From NCBI RefSeq assembly GCF_014647075.1, contig NZ_BMOM01000004.1, positions 1 to 64,000 on the forward strand: 64,000 nt of DNA, in the 5' to 3' direction. Shown here piece after piece: positions 1 to 14,535 of the stretch. Within the stretch, counting starts at the first letter, position 1, and every line of letters starts with the position of its first letter. The notes under the pieces are model-generated. The model worked only from the letters and a program-made list of their open reading frames with translations, did no database searches and was not told where the DNA came from. Position numbers and translations under genes: made by a program. Source of the DNA: Deinococcus aerophilus. GTDB lineage: Bacteria > Deinococcota > Deinococci > Deinococcales > Deinococcaceae.

Positions 1-83
1 CCAGAATCTGTGACTTCGACACTCCCAGATTCTCTCGGCTGGGAGCGCTTTGGCGTCGTTATGCAGGTGCAACTCCTGAGTGC
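1..83. mobile_element. Possible end of an insertion element inserted in the CheR domain
   Basis: CheR coding similarity stops at about positions 81-84. The sequence outside carries two nested inverted repeats: AGAATCTG (3-10) with CAGATTCT (26-33), and CTCCCAG (22-28) with CTGGGAG (39-45). Short structured ends next to a broken gene fit an insertion-sequence terminus whose body lies to the left of the window. No transposase coding is visible in these few bases, so the family cannot be named. Confidence 0.35.
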
Positions 84-1136
84 TACCCACACCCGCACGC
101 TGTCCAGATCCTGCTTGGTGGTCTGGATGAGCCGGCGCATCTGGTCCTTGAGTTCATCGAAGGCGTCCACGTCCCGGAAAAAGCTGGTCACGTTGATGGT
201 GAAGTCCCGGAACAGGGAGTCCGCCTCTTCCTTGCTGTCTTGCAGCAGCCGGATGTATTCCGAGATGTCCTCGAGGCGGTGTCCCTTCATGCGCCGGTCG
301 ATGCGGCGCACCAGGGTGCTGCGTTTGTAGCGCGTGAAGTCATGGCCGGTCCGCACCCGGACCAGCCGCAGGATCTTTTGCAGCGGCGCGCTGGCCCAGC
401 CGTCGTCGCCGTCAAAGTCGCCCGGATTCAGGGTGCGCGCCCGCCTCACAAAACTGTACAGGCGCGGCGCGAGGTCCTCGGCCGGCAACACGTCGTTCGC
501 CATCTGCGTGGCCGCCGCGCTGCGGGGCATGGCCGGATACTCGGCAGAGTGGGGGTCTTGCACCAGGGTCAGGCCAAACTGCTCGCGGATGGCCTGAATG
601 CCGCGGGTACCGTCGCTGCCCATGCCCGACAGGATGATTCCCACCGCGTTCTCGCCCTGGTCGCTGGCCAGCGATTCGAAGAAGCTGTCGATGACCCGGC
701 CCTGGGCCAGCTGCAGATCCTCGAGCAGCAGCACGCCGTTCATGATGGACAGGCTGTGGCCCGGCGGAATCACATGCACGCGGTTGGGCTGCGCGGTCAT
801 GCCATCCTCGATCTGCACCACCGGCATGACCGTGCAGCGTTGCAGGATCTCGGGCATCAGGCCGCGCTGATGTGGATCAAGGTGCGTCACCACCACAAAG
901 GCCATGCCGCTGTCCGGCGGCAGGCTCAGGAAGAAGCGTTCGTAGCCGTCGAGCGCCCCAGCAGATCCGCCGATGCCGACCACCACAAGCGGGCGTTCCT
1001 CATCCTCGCCGTGCTGAGGGGCCGGTGCGGGTTCTGAGGGCGGCTGGCCGGGCTGGGGCGCGTCGGCGAGCGGTTCTCCGGGGCTGTGCTGCTGCTCGTC
1101 GGTCTGTGAGGGGTCATGGGGCTGTGAATCGGACAT
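1..1136 (-). CDS. CheB-CheR hybrid methylesterase/methyltransferase, disrupted and cut by the window edge
   Basis: Reading leftwards from ATG at 1134-1136 (GGGAG upstream as ribosome site) gives a Gln/Pro-rich N-tail of about 48 residues and then a CheB methylesterase domain. Ser58 in GIGGSAGALDG, His85 in THLDPHQRG and Asp175 in GMGSDGTRGI form the expected catalytic triad. From about residue 255 a CheR N-terminal domain follows (RTGHDFTRYKRSTLVRRIDRRM, then TINVTSFFRD). At VRVWVA, where CheR proteins continue into the SAM-binding glycine motif, the sequence turns into Cys/Thr/Arg/Ser-rich residues without similarity to CheR, although the frame stays open to base 1. No receiver, receptor or CheA gene is nearby. 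Such hybrids occur outside motility systems. I infer a truncated gene; an assembly join at this spot is the alternative. Confidence 0.75.
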   Translation of the reverse strand, partial: MSDSQPHDPSQTDEQQHSPGEPLADAPQPGQPPSEPAPAPQHGEDEERPLVVVGIGGSAGALDGYERFFLSLPPDSGMAFVVVTHLDPHQRGLMPEILQRCTVMPVVQIEDGMTAQPNRVHVIPPGHSLSIMNGVLLLEDLQLAQGRVIDSFFESLASDQGENAVGIILSGMGSDGTRGIQAIREQFGLTLVQDPHSAEYPAMPRSAAATQMANDVLPAEDLAPRLYSFVRRARTLNPGDFDGDDGWASAPLQKILRLVRVRTGHDFTRYKRSTLVRRIDRRMKGHRLEDISEYIRLLQDSKEEADSLFRDFTINVTSFFRDVDAFDELKDQMRRLIQTTKQDLDSVRVWVALRSCTCITTPKRSQPRESGSVEVTDS

Positions 1137-1469
1137 GGAGTCTCCCGCGCGCAAAGGGTCTGGGGACAGCAGCAGACGCCCGGCGAGCGGCAGAAGTGAC
1201 CCGGTGGCCGGAGTCTAGCCCTTCCGGAGCCCCTCTTCCGGTATGACGTGGTTACAGGGAGGCGGTGTTTCGGGAAAGATGGCGACTTCCTTGCGGCGTG
1301 GCAGCTCCCCCTTCAACGGAGCGGACAGGGTCAGGTGCAGATTCGGTATGGTGGCGGTGACCACAACCCCCAGACCGTCCCATATCCCCGAGAGTCCGCA
1401 CGCTTTGTGCGTGCCCCAACGTCGGCCCAACCGAAGGTGGGCCAGCTCAGAAGAAGGAGCAAAAACCCC
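1137..1469. promoter_or_regulatory. Divergent intergenic region with a structured aceE leader
   Basis: This 333-bp gap separates the leftward CheB-CheR gene from aceE. On the plus strand a possible -10 box TATGGT lies at 1347-1352 without a good -35. Two perfect hairpins follow: GCACGC (1398-1403) with GCGTGC (1409-1414), and GGCCCA (1424-1429) with TGGGCC (1438-1443). The second sits directly before the aceE ribosome site AAGAAGGAG (1451-1459). No convincing gene is seen. Confidence 0.4.
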
Positions 1470-4136
1470 GTGACCCTTACCCCCCCCGCCTGGAAGCCAG
1501 GGCAGGACCCCGATCCCACCGAAACCGCCGAATGGATAGACAGTCTGGAAGCGGTGATTCAGCGCGACGGCCCGGAGCGCGCCGCCTACCTGCTGGACCA
1601 CCTGTTGCAGCGGGCCAGCCAGCGCAAACTGGACCTGCGCTGGCGCTTCAACACCCCCATGCGCAACACGATCGCGCCCGGCGAGCAGCCCGCCTACCCC
1701 GGCGATCCGGTGCTGGAAGCCAAGCTGTGTGCGGCTGTCCGCTGGAACGCCGTGGCCATGGTGATGCGGGCCAACCAGGCTTCTTCGGAACTCGGTGGCC
1801 ACCTCGCCACCTTTGCCAGCGCCGCGGACCTGTACGAAGTGGCGTTCAACCATTTCCTGCGCGCCGGGCCCCAGGGGGACGTGGTGTTTTACCAGCCGCA
1901 CGCCGCGCCCGGGATGTATGCGCGCGCCTTTCTGGAAGGTCGACTGAGCGAGGATCAGCTGCTGCATTACCGGCGTGAGGTCGGCGGCCAGGGGCTTTCC
2001 AGCTACCCCCATCCCTGGCTGATGCCGGATTTCTGGTCCTATCCCACCGGCTCCATGGGCCTGGGACCGGTTCAAGCGATCTACCAGGCACGTTTCATGA
2101 AATACCTGGAGCGGCGCGGCCTGCTGGCTCCCAGTGACCGCAAGGTCTGGTGCTTTGTGGGCGACGGCGAGATGGACGAGCCCGAGGCGCGCGGCGCGCT
2201 GAGCGTGGCGAGCCGCGAGGGGCTGGACAACCTGATCTGGGTGGTCAACTGCAACCTGCAGCGGCTCGACGGTCCGGTGCGCGGCAACGGCAGCATTGTG
2301 CAGGAGCTGGAGGCGGCGTTCGGGGCCGCCGGCTGGGACACCCTCAAGGTGCTGTGGGGCTCGGAGTGGGATGACCTGTTCGCCCGCGATGACCGGGGCC
2401 TGATCCTCGAGCGCATGAACACGACGCTGGACGGCGAGTACCAGAACTACAAGGCCCGGGACGGGGCCTACGGGCGGGAGCACTTTTTTGGAGGTTCTCC
2501 GGAACTGCGCGGGCTGGTGTCCCACCTCTCGGACGCCGAGATTCAGGACCTGCGGCGCGGCGGACACGATCCGCTCAAGATCCACGCCGCCTACGCACGG
2601 GCAGTCCAGGCCAAACGGCCCACCGTGGTCCTGGCGCTCAGCGTCAAGGGGTATGGACTGGGCAGTGCGGGCGAGGGCAAGAACACCGCCCACCAGCAAA
2701 AGAAGCTGGACGCCGGGCAACTGCGTGCCTTCCGGGACCGCTTCAAGCTTCCCCTGAGTGACGATCAGCTCCAGACCCTGGCCTTTTACCGTCCGCCCGA
2801 GGACGCGCCCGAGATGCGGTACCTGCGCGGACGCCGCGAGGCGCTGGGGGGGCCGCTGCCTGCCCGACAGGTGCGCGCGGAACGGCTGGAACCGCCCGCG
2901 CGCGAGGACCTGATCGGCGCGGTGCGCGGCAGCGAGGACCGGCCCGTGTCCACCACCATGGCTTTCAATCAGCTGCTGCTGACCCTGCTGCGTCACCCGG
3001 TGCTGGGGCCACGTGTGGTACCGATCATCCCCGACGAGGCGCGGACCTTCGGCATGAACGCCCTGTTCCGGCAGTTCGGCATCTATGCCCCCGAAGGCCA
3101 GCGTTACCGGCCGGAGGACGCGGACCAGCTGCTGTACTACCGCGAGGCGGAAGAGGGTCAGGTGCTTCAGGAGGGCATCAACGAGGACGGAGCCTTCGCC
3201 TCGTGGATGGCCGCTGCCACCGCCTACAGCACGCACGGGCTGATGACCCTGCCGTTTTATACCTTCTACTCCATGTTTGGCTTTCAGCGTGTGGGCGACC
3301 TGGCCTGGGCCGCCGCCGACGCGCGCGCCCGGGGCTTTCTGATGGGCGCGACGGCCGGACGGACCACGCTGTCCGGCGAGGGCCTGCAGCATCAGGACGG
3401 TCACAGCCTGCTGCTGGCGTCCAGCGTGCCGACCTGCCGGGCCTATGATCCGGCGTTCGCCTACGAACTGGCGGTGATCGTGCACCACGGCCTGCGCGAG
3501 ATGCTGACCGAGGACCGCGACCACTACTACTACATCACCCTGATGAACGAGACGTACCTGCATCCGGCAATGCCGCCGGGGGCGGAAGAGGGCATCGTGC
3601 GCGGCATGTACCGCCTGCGCGCCCTGCAGGACACCTCGGGGCCACACGTCCGGTTGCTGGGCAGCGGCACCATCCTGCGGGAGGTGCTCAGGGCCGCCGA
3701 GCTGCTGGCCGACGACTGGGGGGTGGGGGCGGAGGTGTGGAGTGTCACGAGCTTCGGGGAACTGCGCCGTGACGGCATGGAGGCCGAGCGGCTCAGCCGG
3801 CTGCATCCGGAGGAGACCGCGCGGCCCTCGTTCGTGGGAACCCATCTCAACCAGTCCACTGCTCCCGTGATCGCTGCCACGGATTACCTGCGCGCCGTGC
3901 CCGACATGATCCGGCCTTACCTGCGTGCCGATTATGTGACCCTGGGCACCGACGGCTTTGGCCGCAGCGATACCCGGGCCGCCCTGCGCACGTTTTTCGA
4001 GGTTGATGCCCACCACATCGTGCTGGCTGCCCTCAAGGCGCTGAGCGATCAGGGAACCCTGGGGGCACAAACGGTTACCCGCGCCATGGAGCGCTATGAC
4101 CTGGACCGTCCGAAGGCCAATCCCCTGACCTCCTGA
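1470..4136 (+). CDS. aceE: Pyruvate dehydrogenase E1 component, homodimeric type
   Basis: This is the thiamine-diphosphate subunit that decarboxylates pyruvate and passes the acetyl group to lipoyl-E2. The frame is open from 1248, but I choose GTG at 1470: AAGAAGGAG lies 11 nt upstream, the extra upstream residues look non-coding, and the product becomes 888 aa, matching the E. coli enzyme (887). The ThDP motif starts GDGEMDEPEARG at residue 231 and ends in an NCNLQRLDGP segment about 30 residues later. The C-terminal half has the transketolase pyrimidine-binding and C-terminal domains (TTLSGEGLQHQDGHS; GTDGFGRSDTR near the end). The E2 gene aceF, usually next door, is not here: aceE is followed by a terminator and tRNA genes. 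Confidence 0.95.
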   Translation: MTLTPPAWKPGQDPDPTETAEWIDSLEAVIQRDGPERAAYLLDHLLQRASQRKLDLRWRFNTPMRNTIAPGEQPAYPGDPVLEAKLCAAVRWNAVAMVMRANQASSELGGHLATFASAADLYEVAFNHFLRAGPQGDVVFYQPHAAPGMYARAFLEGRLSEDQLLHYRREVGGQGLSSYPHPWLMPDFWSYPTGSMGLGPVQAIYQARFMKYLERRGLLAPSDRKVWCFVGDGEMDEPEARGALSVASREGLDNLIWVVNCNLQRLDGPVRGNGSIVQELEAAFGAAGWDTLKVLWGSEWDDLFARDDRGLILERMNTTLDGEYQNYKARDGAYGREHFFGGSPELRGLVSHLSDAEIQDLRRGGHDPLKIHAAYARAVQAKRPTVVLALSVKGYGLGSAGEGKNTAHQQKKLDAGQLRAFRDRFKLPLSDDQLQTLAFYRPPEDAPEMRYLRGRREALGGPLPARQVRAERLEPPAREDLIGAVRGSEDRPVSTTMAFNQLLLTLLRHPVLGPRVVPIIPDEARTFGMNALFRQFGIYAPEGQRYRPEDADQLLYYREAEEGQVLQEGINEDGAFASWMAAATAYSTHGLMTLPFYTFYSMFGFQRVGDLAWAAADARARGFLMGATAGRTTLSGEGLQHQDGHSLLLASSVPTCRAYDPAFAYELAVIVHHGLREMLTEDRDHYYYITLMNETYLHPAMPPGAEEGIVRGMYRLRALQDTSGPHVRLLGSGTILREVLRAAELLADDWGVGAEVWSVTSFGELRRDGMEAERLSRLHPEETARPSFVGTHLNQSTAPVIAATDYLRAVPDMIRPYLRADYVTLGTDGFGRSDTRAALRTFFEVDAHHIVLAALKALSDQGTLGAQTVTRAMERYDLDRPKANPLTS

Positions 4137-4152
4137 ACGCGGGGGGGATTCA

Positions 4153-4190
4153 GAGGGCCGCGTCTGTTGAAGGCGCGGCTCTCCTTGTTT
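4153..4190 (+). terminator. Terminator after aceE
   Basis: GCCGCG (4157-4162) pairs with CGCGGC (4174-4179) around an 11-nt loop, followed by CTCCTTGTTT. The T tract is weak but the hairpin stands 20 nt past the aceE stop. Confidence 0.6.
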
Positions 4191-4768
4191 ACAGGCGCGG
4201 CCGGGGGCTCAGGTGCAGACTTTCCTGGCAAAGTTTGGTGTTGCTGGGGCGAAGGAGCGCAGGTGGCGACTGTGGGAAAACGTGGGGGTGACCCTGGCCG
4301 GGCAGATTCCGCAAAAGGGGACTGCACACATGCAAATGGGGCCGGTTGGTGTTGTAAAACGCCCGGTACCAAGAGATTTTAGAATGATTTTCAACGCCGA
4401 GGAAAACGCTCTACGATCAGGGATAAAACAAAAGCCAAAACTACAACAAGTACACTCAAAATGAGATCGCGGGTTGCACCATACGAAACTGCGGCCATGA
4501 TCACAGAGACAATTAGGCTTAAGCGGACCATTTTGGGTTTAACCACTACTCCATCCTAAAGGAGGTCCTGCAAGTGTGGGATGGCCCCGGCCTCTTGGCT
4601 CACGCTGCGGGTATCTTGGCGGGCTTCCCGGCAGCCGCCAGGCGCGAGGTCCAGGGCGAGCGTGGCGTTATACAAACCGCCATGCAGGAATCGGCCCAAA
4701 AACGGCCGTTTCGCCCCATTTGTCTGTCATTGTCGGTCAGGCGTTTGTACCTCTGGGAACAACAAATG
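4191..4768. other. Gene-poor, partly AT-rich stretch with mini-ORF remnants
   Basis: From about 4375 to 4565 the sequence is clearly richer in A/T than its surroundings. On the plus strand a frame ending at 4464 overlaps (ATGA) a 32-codon frame at 4461-4559 whose residues ITETIRLKRTILGLT resemble the first helices of an XRE-type repressor. Its TAA is followed at once by a perfect ribosome site AAAGGAGGTC and, 6-8 nt on, GTG at 4574. That frame then runs antisense through the tRNA-Val gene and is not credible as a full gene. I see no complete gene and suggest a decayed foreign fragment next to tRNA genes. Confidence 0.35.
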
Positions 4769-4791
4769 AAAAAACCCCGGCTCAGCCGAGG
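4769..4791 (-). terminator. Intrinsic terminator of the tRNA operon
   Basis: On the minus strand CCTCGGC-TGA-GCCGGGG forms a 7-bp stem with a 3-nt loop, followed by six T. It lies just past the CCA end of tRNA-Val. Confidence 0.9.
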
Positions 4792-4796
4792 TTGTT

Positions 4797-4871
4797 TGGT
4801 GGGCGGTATAGGATTTGAACCTACGACCCTTCGCGTGTGAAGCGAATGCTCTACCACTGAGCTAACCGCCC
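4797..4871 (-). tRNA. tRNA-Val (anticodon CAC)
   Basis: The minus strand starts GGGCGGTTAGCTCAG and ends ACCGCCC-A-CCA, so the acceptor stem is fully paired and CCA is encoded. The anticodon stem TTCGC/GCGAA encloses loop TTCACAC, giving CAC at 34-36, which reads GUG valine codons. The T-arm has GGTTCAAATCC. It is co-transcribed with the CAU tRNA upstream. Confidence 0.95.
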
Positions 4872-4897
4872 GAATTTTCTTGCCATCTGGCAGACCG

Positions 4898-4973
<76 letters not shown>

Positions 4974-5058
4974 CCAGTCGTCCTCCAGCGAAAGCGGGAG
5001 GGCCAGTTCCCTTGATCTGTGCCCCGGACGTGCCGTGCTCAGACTTCGGGCGAGGGGA

Positions 5059-5087
5059 AGTGTAGCAACGGCTTCATGACTTGTCAA
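5059..5087 (-). promoter_or_regulatory. Strong sigma-70-type promoter of the tRNA operon
   Basis: On the minus strand TTGACA (5082-5087) and TACACT (5059-5064) are separated by exactly 17 nt. Transcription runs into the CAT tRNA. This is among the best consensus promoters in the window. Confidence 0.88.
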
Positions 5088-5123
5088 ACGCCGGCGTGAT
5101 GTGCGTCAAACGCCGCATCCGGG

Positions 5124-5129
5124 TACAGT
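5124..5129 (+). promoter_or_regulatory. -10 box TACAGT of glgA (leaderless)
   Basis: TACAGT ends 7 nt before the glgA ATG, so transcription should begin at or next to the start codon. It is divergent from the tRNA promoter, whose -35 lies 36 nt to the left. Confidence 0.65.
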
Positions 5130-5136
5130 GACGGTT

Positions 5137-6491
<1,355 letters not shown>

Positions 6492-6495
<4 letters not shown>

Positions 6496-7319
6496 CGGCT
6501 GAGGTCGTGGAGGTCGCTCCCACCGCCCTCGTGCCGGTCTTCGCGGACCTGTACGGTGCGCCGGAAGACGCGGTGGCGTGGATGGCCGACGCCTGCACGG
6601 CGGGCTGGCTTGCGCGGCATGCCGGGCCAGCGGGGGAGGTGCTGGGCGCGGTGGGCCTGCGGCCCAGTCCGCAGCACGGCGCAGAGCTCGTGGGCGGCGT
6701 GGTGGCTGGCCCGCAGCAGGCCGCGGTGGCCGTGGCGCTGGCCCGCAGCGCGCACGCGGCCGCCGGGCGCGTCTACGTGTTTGCCGAGGGCTTTCTGTTT
6801 CCGTCCGAAGCCCTGCTCGCAGACGGGTTCCAGGAGGTCGGTGCCTACCGTCGGCTTGCCGGGCGCGTGCCCTACCGGCTGGTGGAGGGTCCGCCGGATG
6901 TGCGTCTGTTTCCGCTGTCGCAGGTGCCGGAGGCCGGGCCCCGGCTGCAGGCCCTGCGGACCTACGAGGACCGTATCGGGCATCACGCGGTCGCGCCCGA
7001 GGCGGCACAGGACGGCGCGGGCGGCTTTGATGCCGACCTCAGCGTGATTGCGCTGGATGCCCAGGGTCGGGGCATCGGCATATGCCGGGCGGCCGCCGAG
7101 GACGGCGTGGCCCGGCTGGACTCGCCCGGCGTGGCTGCCGAATGGCGAGCGACCGCGCTGCGGGCTGCGCTGTTGAGCGCGGTCTTTGGCCGTCTGCGCT
7201 CGGCCGGCATCACGCAGCTCGGCATGGATTCCTGGGGCGACACGCCGGAGGAACTCGCCCACGACCTGCACCTGGGCCTGGGCGTAAGCGACGAGACACC
7301 GATTCTGGCACTGGGGTAA
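6492..7319 (+). CDS. GNAT-like protein, function unknown
   Basis: A 275-residue product starts at GTG 6492, which overlaps the glgA stop as GTGA, so translation is probably coupled. It has two similar halves, each with an acetyltransferase-like pattern (LARHAGPAGEVLGAVGL in the first, LDAQGRGIGICRAA in the second), ending LGLGVSDETPILALG. This suggests a tandem GNAT fold, but the acetyl-CoA loop is poorly conserved and no substrate can be assigned. Coupling to glgA need not mean a role in glycogen metabolism. Confidence 0.6.
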
Positions 7320-7379
7320 ACCGGGGAACACAGTCGGTGTTCAGAGGGCTCAGGCGGTTTCCGCGCTAGCATCTCGCCC

Positions 7380-8159
<780 letters not shown>

Positions 8160-8245
8160 GGCGTTTCAAGCAGGCCGGTGGGCCCCAGATCATCTGGCAC
8201 CATCTGTCACTGAAGTTTGCTCCGTCTCCACCTAGACTGCCGGTC

Positions 8246-9979
<1,734 letters not shown>

Positions 9980-9982
9980 GGG

Positions 9983-10978
9983 TCAGCGCACCTCACGCCG
10001 CAGGGTGACCAGCGCCGGCCCGCGCACGAAGCCCAGGCGCTCGTTCACCGCGAGCATGGGCCGGTTGACGCTGTGGTTGCCGGTGCGCGAGTGGGTAAAG
10101 CCCCGCTGCAGCGCGGCGCGGGCGGCGGCCAGCTTGAGGGTGTAGGCGAGGCCCAGCCCACGCCACGGGGGCAACACCCCGGTCAGGCCGTTGTGCAGGG
10201 TGTCCGGGTGCGTGGCGCTGGGCCGGTACAGCTCGCTCAGGCCCACCCACGCTCCGTCCGGGGCCACGGCGAGGAACACCCCCTCAGGCTGCATCCGCTG
10301 GCCCGCGCGGCGCTGCCAGACCTCGAAGGGCCACACGCTGACCGGGGTGGCGCTGGGCACGTCGGCGAGCAGGGCGGCCACCAACCCGTAGAAGCGGCGC
10401 TGTTGGGCCTCATCAAAGGTGCCCAGGGCTGCCAGGGACACCACCTGCACCCCGGCCGCCGTGGTCCTCGCCTGCTGGGGGACGAAGCGGGCAAAGTCCA
10501 GGGTTCGCAGGTCCAGCGTGCTGGTCCACATGCGGTCGTGTTCGGCGTACCCGTGGGTGAGCAGAAAGGCATGTTCCCACCAGTCCTCGCGTACCCTGGA
10601 GATCAGCGTCCGCGCGCCGAGTTCCTGGGCATGGGCCTCGGCCAGCGCAAGCAGCTCCTGCGCCAGGGGACCGCTCCCCCCAGTAGGCCGGGTCCGCAGC
10701 GTGATCTCCAGCCAGCCGGAATGCCCGTCCAGCCGGGGTACGCCGGTTTCTGCGAGGCCGACGATGTCGTCGCCGCGCAGCGCCATCTGCAGGCGGTGGG
10801 GTTCCCCCGGCTCCCGCTCTGAGGCCCGCCGCTGCAGGTCGCCCACGCCGACCGGAGACTCGGGGTGGGCAGCGCTCAGGAACGCGGCCAGGCGGGGAAA
10901 ATCGGCGGCGCTGGCCTCGCGCCACTGCAGCTCAGGGGCGGGGGACGGCGGGGCGTGGGGAGAGGGGAGGGGTGCCAT
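9983..10978 (-). CDS. GNAT-family N-acetyltransferase (tandem domains)
   Basis: The product of about 331 aa from ATG 10978 (an upstream in-frame ATG at 10993 is possible) has two GNAT-like domains. The second shows the acetyl-CoA loop [18 protein letters not shown] and the [17 protein letters not shown] segment typical of the family; the first is more degenerate ([21 protein letters not shown]). The C-terminal pattern resembles mycothiol-synthase-like tandem GNATs, but the substrate is unknown. It converges on the sensor kinase with only 3 nt between the stop codons. No clear -10 box is seen at the expected distance. Confidence 0.75.
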   Translation of the reverse strand: MAPLPSPHAPPSPAPELQWREASAADFPRLAAFLSAAHPESPVGVGDLQRRASEREPGEPHRLQMALRGDDIVGLAETGVPRLDGHSGWLEITLRTRPTGGSGPLAQELLALAEAHAQELGARTLISRVREDWWEHAFLLTHGYAEHDRMWTSTLDLRTLDFARFVPQQARTTAAGVQVVSLAALGTFDEAQQRRFYGLVAALLADVPSATPVSVWPFEVWQRRAGQRMQPEGVFLAVAPDGAWVGLSELYRPSATHPDTLHNGLTGVLPPWRGLGLAYTLKLAAARAALQRGFTHSRTGNHSVNRPMLAVNERLGFVRGPALVTLRREVR

Positions 10979-11051
10979 GGCTGAGTACAGCATGGCTGGA
11001 CGCCGTTCACATCCGTCAATCGGCGCATCCGGCGCTCTCTATACTGCGGGG

Positions 11052-13100
<2,049 letters not shown>

Positions 13101-13171
13101 AGTCCTCGCCTCTGCAGCCCGGCTCCCGAGTATGAAGGTGAGCCGGGTTGCTTTTGCACTATGCTCTGCGG

Positions 13172-13678
13172 ATGCTCAAGGCTTTCCGGATGGTCACGCG
13201 CACCCTGCTGCTTTCCGCCCTGACGGTCCTGCCCACCTTCTCGGTGGCCGGGGCCCAGACGAGTGCCGAGGCGCAGTTGCTCGCGCGGCTCAATCAGGTG
13301 CGGGTGCAGGGCGTGACCTGCCCGGGCAGCGGCCGGCGGCCCACGGCCGGGGCGCTGCGTCCCAGCGTTCCGCATGCCCAGGCCGCCCGGCTCCAGGCAG
13401 GCTACATCAGCGCCTCGGGGCGGGTGACCCACTTTGGTGCGGGCGGCAGCACTCCCCGAGTCCGCGCGGCCCGCACGGGCGTCCGGGCAACCAGCGTGAC
13501 CGAGATCGTGTACATGGGTGCGGGAAGCAATCCGGAAGGGGCTCTGCGCTGGTGGCTGCAGAGCCCGGTTCATTGCTACTGGATGACCGAGGGACGCTAC
13601 ACGCACGCGGGGGTCAGCGTGGTGCAGGGGTCCCGCGGAACGGCCTATGTGGTCGTGCTGAGCAGTCAGCCGCAGTAG
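13172..13678 (+). CDS. Secreted CAP-domain (SCP/PR1-like) protein
   Basis: The 168-aa product begins [20 protein letters not shown], a signal peptide with a likely cut after VAGA. The start at 13172 rather than 13148 is supported by TATGCT at 13160-13165, 6 nt upstream. The mature part has [11 protein letters not shown], an [19 protein letters not shown] segment and [24 protein letters not shown], the conserved CAP pattern with the final His in a THAGV context. Function is unknown; bacterial CAP proteins are exported and often act at the envelope. Confidence 0.75.
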   Translation: MLKAFRMVTRTLLLSALTVLPTFSVAGAQTSAEAQLLARLNQVRVQGVTCPGSGRRPTAGALRPSVPHAQAARLQAGYISASGRVTHFGAGGSTPRVRAARTGVRATSVTEIVYMGAGSNPEGALRWWLQSPVHCYWMTEGRYTHAGVSVVQGSRGTAYVVVLSSQPQ

Positions 13679-13700
13679 ACCTGCATAAACGCGGGCTGAC

Positions 13701-14483
13701 CTACCGCGCCGTCCAGCCCAGGTCCAGGTCCAGCACGGCGCCGGTCATGCCCCACGCGGCGGTGCTGGCGACGTAACTGGCCAGGGCGGCCACGTCCTCG
13801 GGATCCAGCAGCCGCTTGATGGCCGCGCCCTCCAGCATCACCTTTTCCTCCACATCGGCCTCGTTGAGGCCGCGCGTGCGGGCCTGATCCTTGATCTGGC
13901 CGGTAACGAGCGGCGTGCGCACGTAGCCGGGGCAGATGGCGTTGACGGTCAGGCCCTGCTCGCCCGCCTCCAGCGCGGCCGTGCGGGTCAGGCCGATCAG
14001 TCCGTGCTTGGCACTGATGTAGGCGCTCTTGAACGGGCTGGCGACATGTCCGTGGATGCTGGCGATGTTGATGATGCGGCCCTGCCCCGAGCGCGTCAGG
14101 TGGGCCCAGGCATACCGGGACAGCAAGAAGGGCGCGGTCAGCATGACGTGCAGCATGGTGTCCCAGGTGTCTTCGGGAAATTCGGCCAGCGGCGCGATGT
14201 GCTGGAATCCGGCATTGTTCACGAGCACGTCCAGGCTGCCCAGTGCGGCCACCGTGTCGTCTATCGCCCGGCGGCAGTCCTCACGGCGCGACAGATCGGC
14301 CCCGATGAAGGTCAGTCCGTGGCTCTCGGCGACTTCCCGGGCCTGGGGCCGGTCCAGGTCCAGCACAGCCACCCGCATGCCGTCTTTCTGCAGGCGCCGC
14401 GCGATGGCGAGGCCGATGCCGCTGGCACCGCCCGTGACCAGGGCGGTGCGGTGTTCTGGGGTGTCGTTGTGTGGGGCTGTCAT
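13701..14483 (-). CDS. Short-chain dehydrogenase, 3-hydroxybutyrate dehydrogenase type
   Basis: The 260-aa product has TGGASGIG (NAD(P)-binding), [13 protein letters not shown], catalytic Ser in NIASIHGH and the YISAKHG motif. The [15 protein letters not shown] and [20 protein letters not shown] stretches are those of D-3-hydroxybutyrate dehydrogenases, which oxidise 3-hydroxybutyrate to acetoacetate with NAD. The scoAB CoA-transferase genes at 27.4 kb would use acetoacetate, but they are not linked. The TACACT box at 14490-14495 lies 6 nt upstream of ATG on the minus strand, so the mRNA is probably leaderless. Confidence 0.85.
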   Translation of the reverse strand: MTAPHNDTPEHRTALVTGGASGIGLAIARRLQKDGMRVAVLDLDRPQAREVAESHGLTFIGADLSRREDCRRAIDDTVAALGSLDVLVNNAGFQHIAPLAEFPEDTWDTMLHVMLTAPFLLSRYAWAHLTRSGQGRIINIASIHGHVASPFKSAYISAKHGLIGLTRTAALEAGEQGLTVNAICPGYVRTPLVTGQIKDQARTRGLNEADVEEKVMLEGAAIKRLLDPEDVAALASYVASTAAWGMTGAVLDLDLGWTAR

Positions 14484-14535
14484 GCCCGGAGTGTAGGGCC
14501 AGGGCGTTACGCGGGCATTCTGGCTTCCCCTATGC

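Noticed and set aside
1215..4070. 951-codon open frame antisense to aceE
   Set aside because: The plus strand encodes a complete, well-conserved AceE; the antisense frame is a high-GC shadow without recognisable domains.
4574..4840. ORF with a perfect ribosome site ending inside tRNA-Val (antisense)
   Set aside because: It runs through the tRNA terminator and most of the tRNA gene, and its residues show no family. Only the ribosome site is noteworthy and is reported as part of the debris region.
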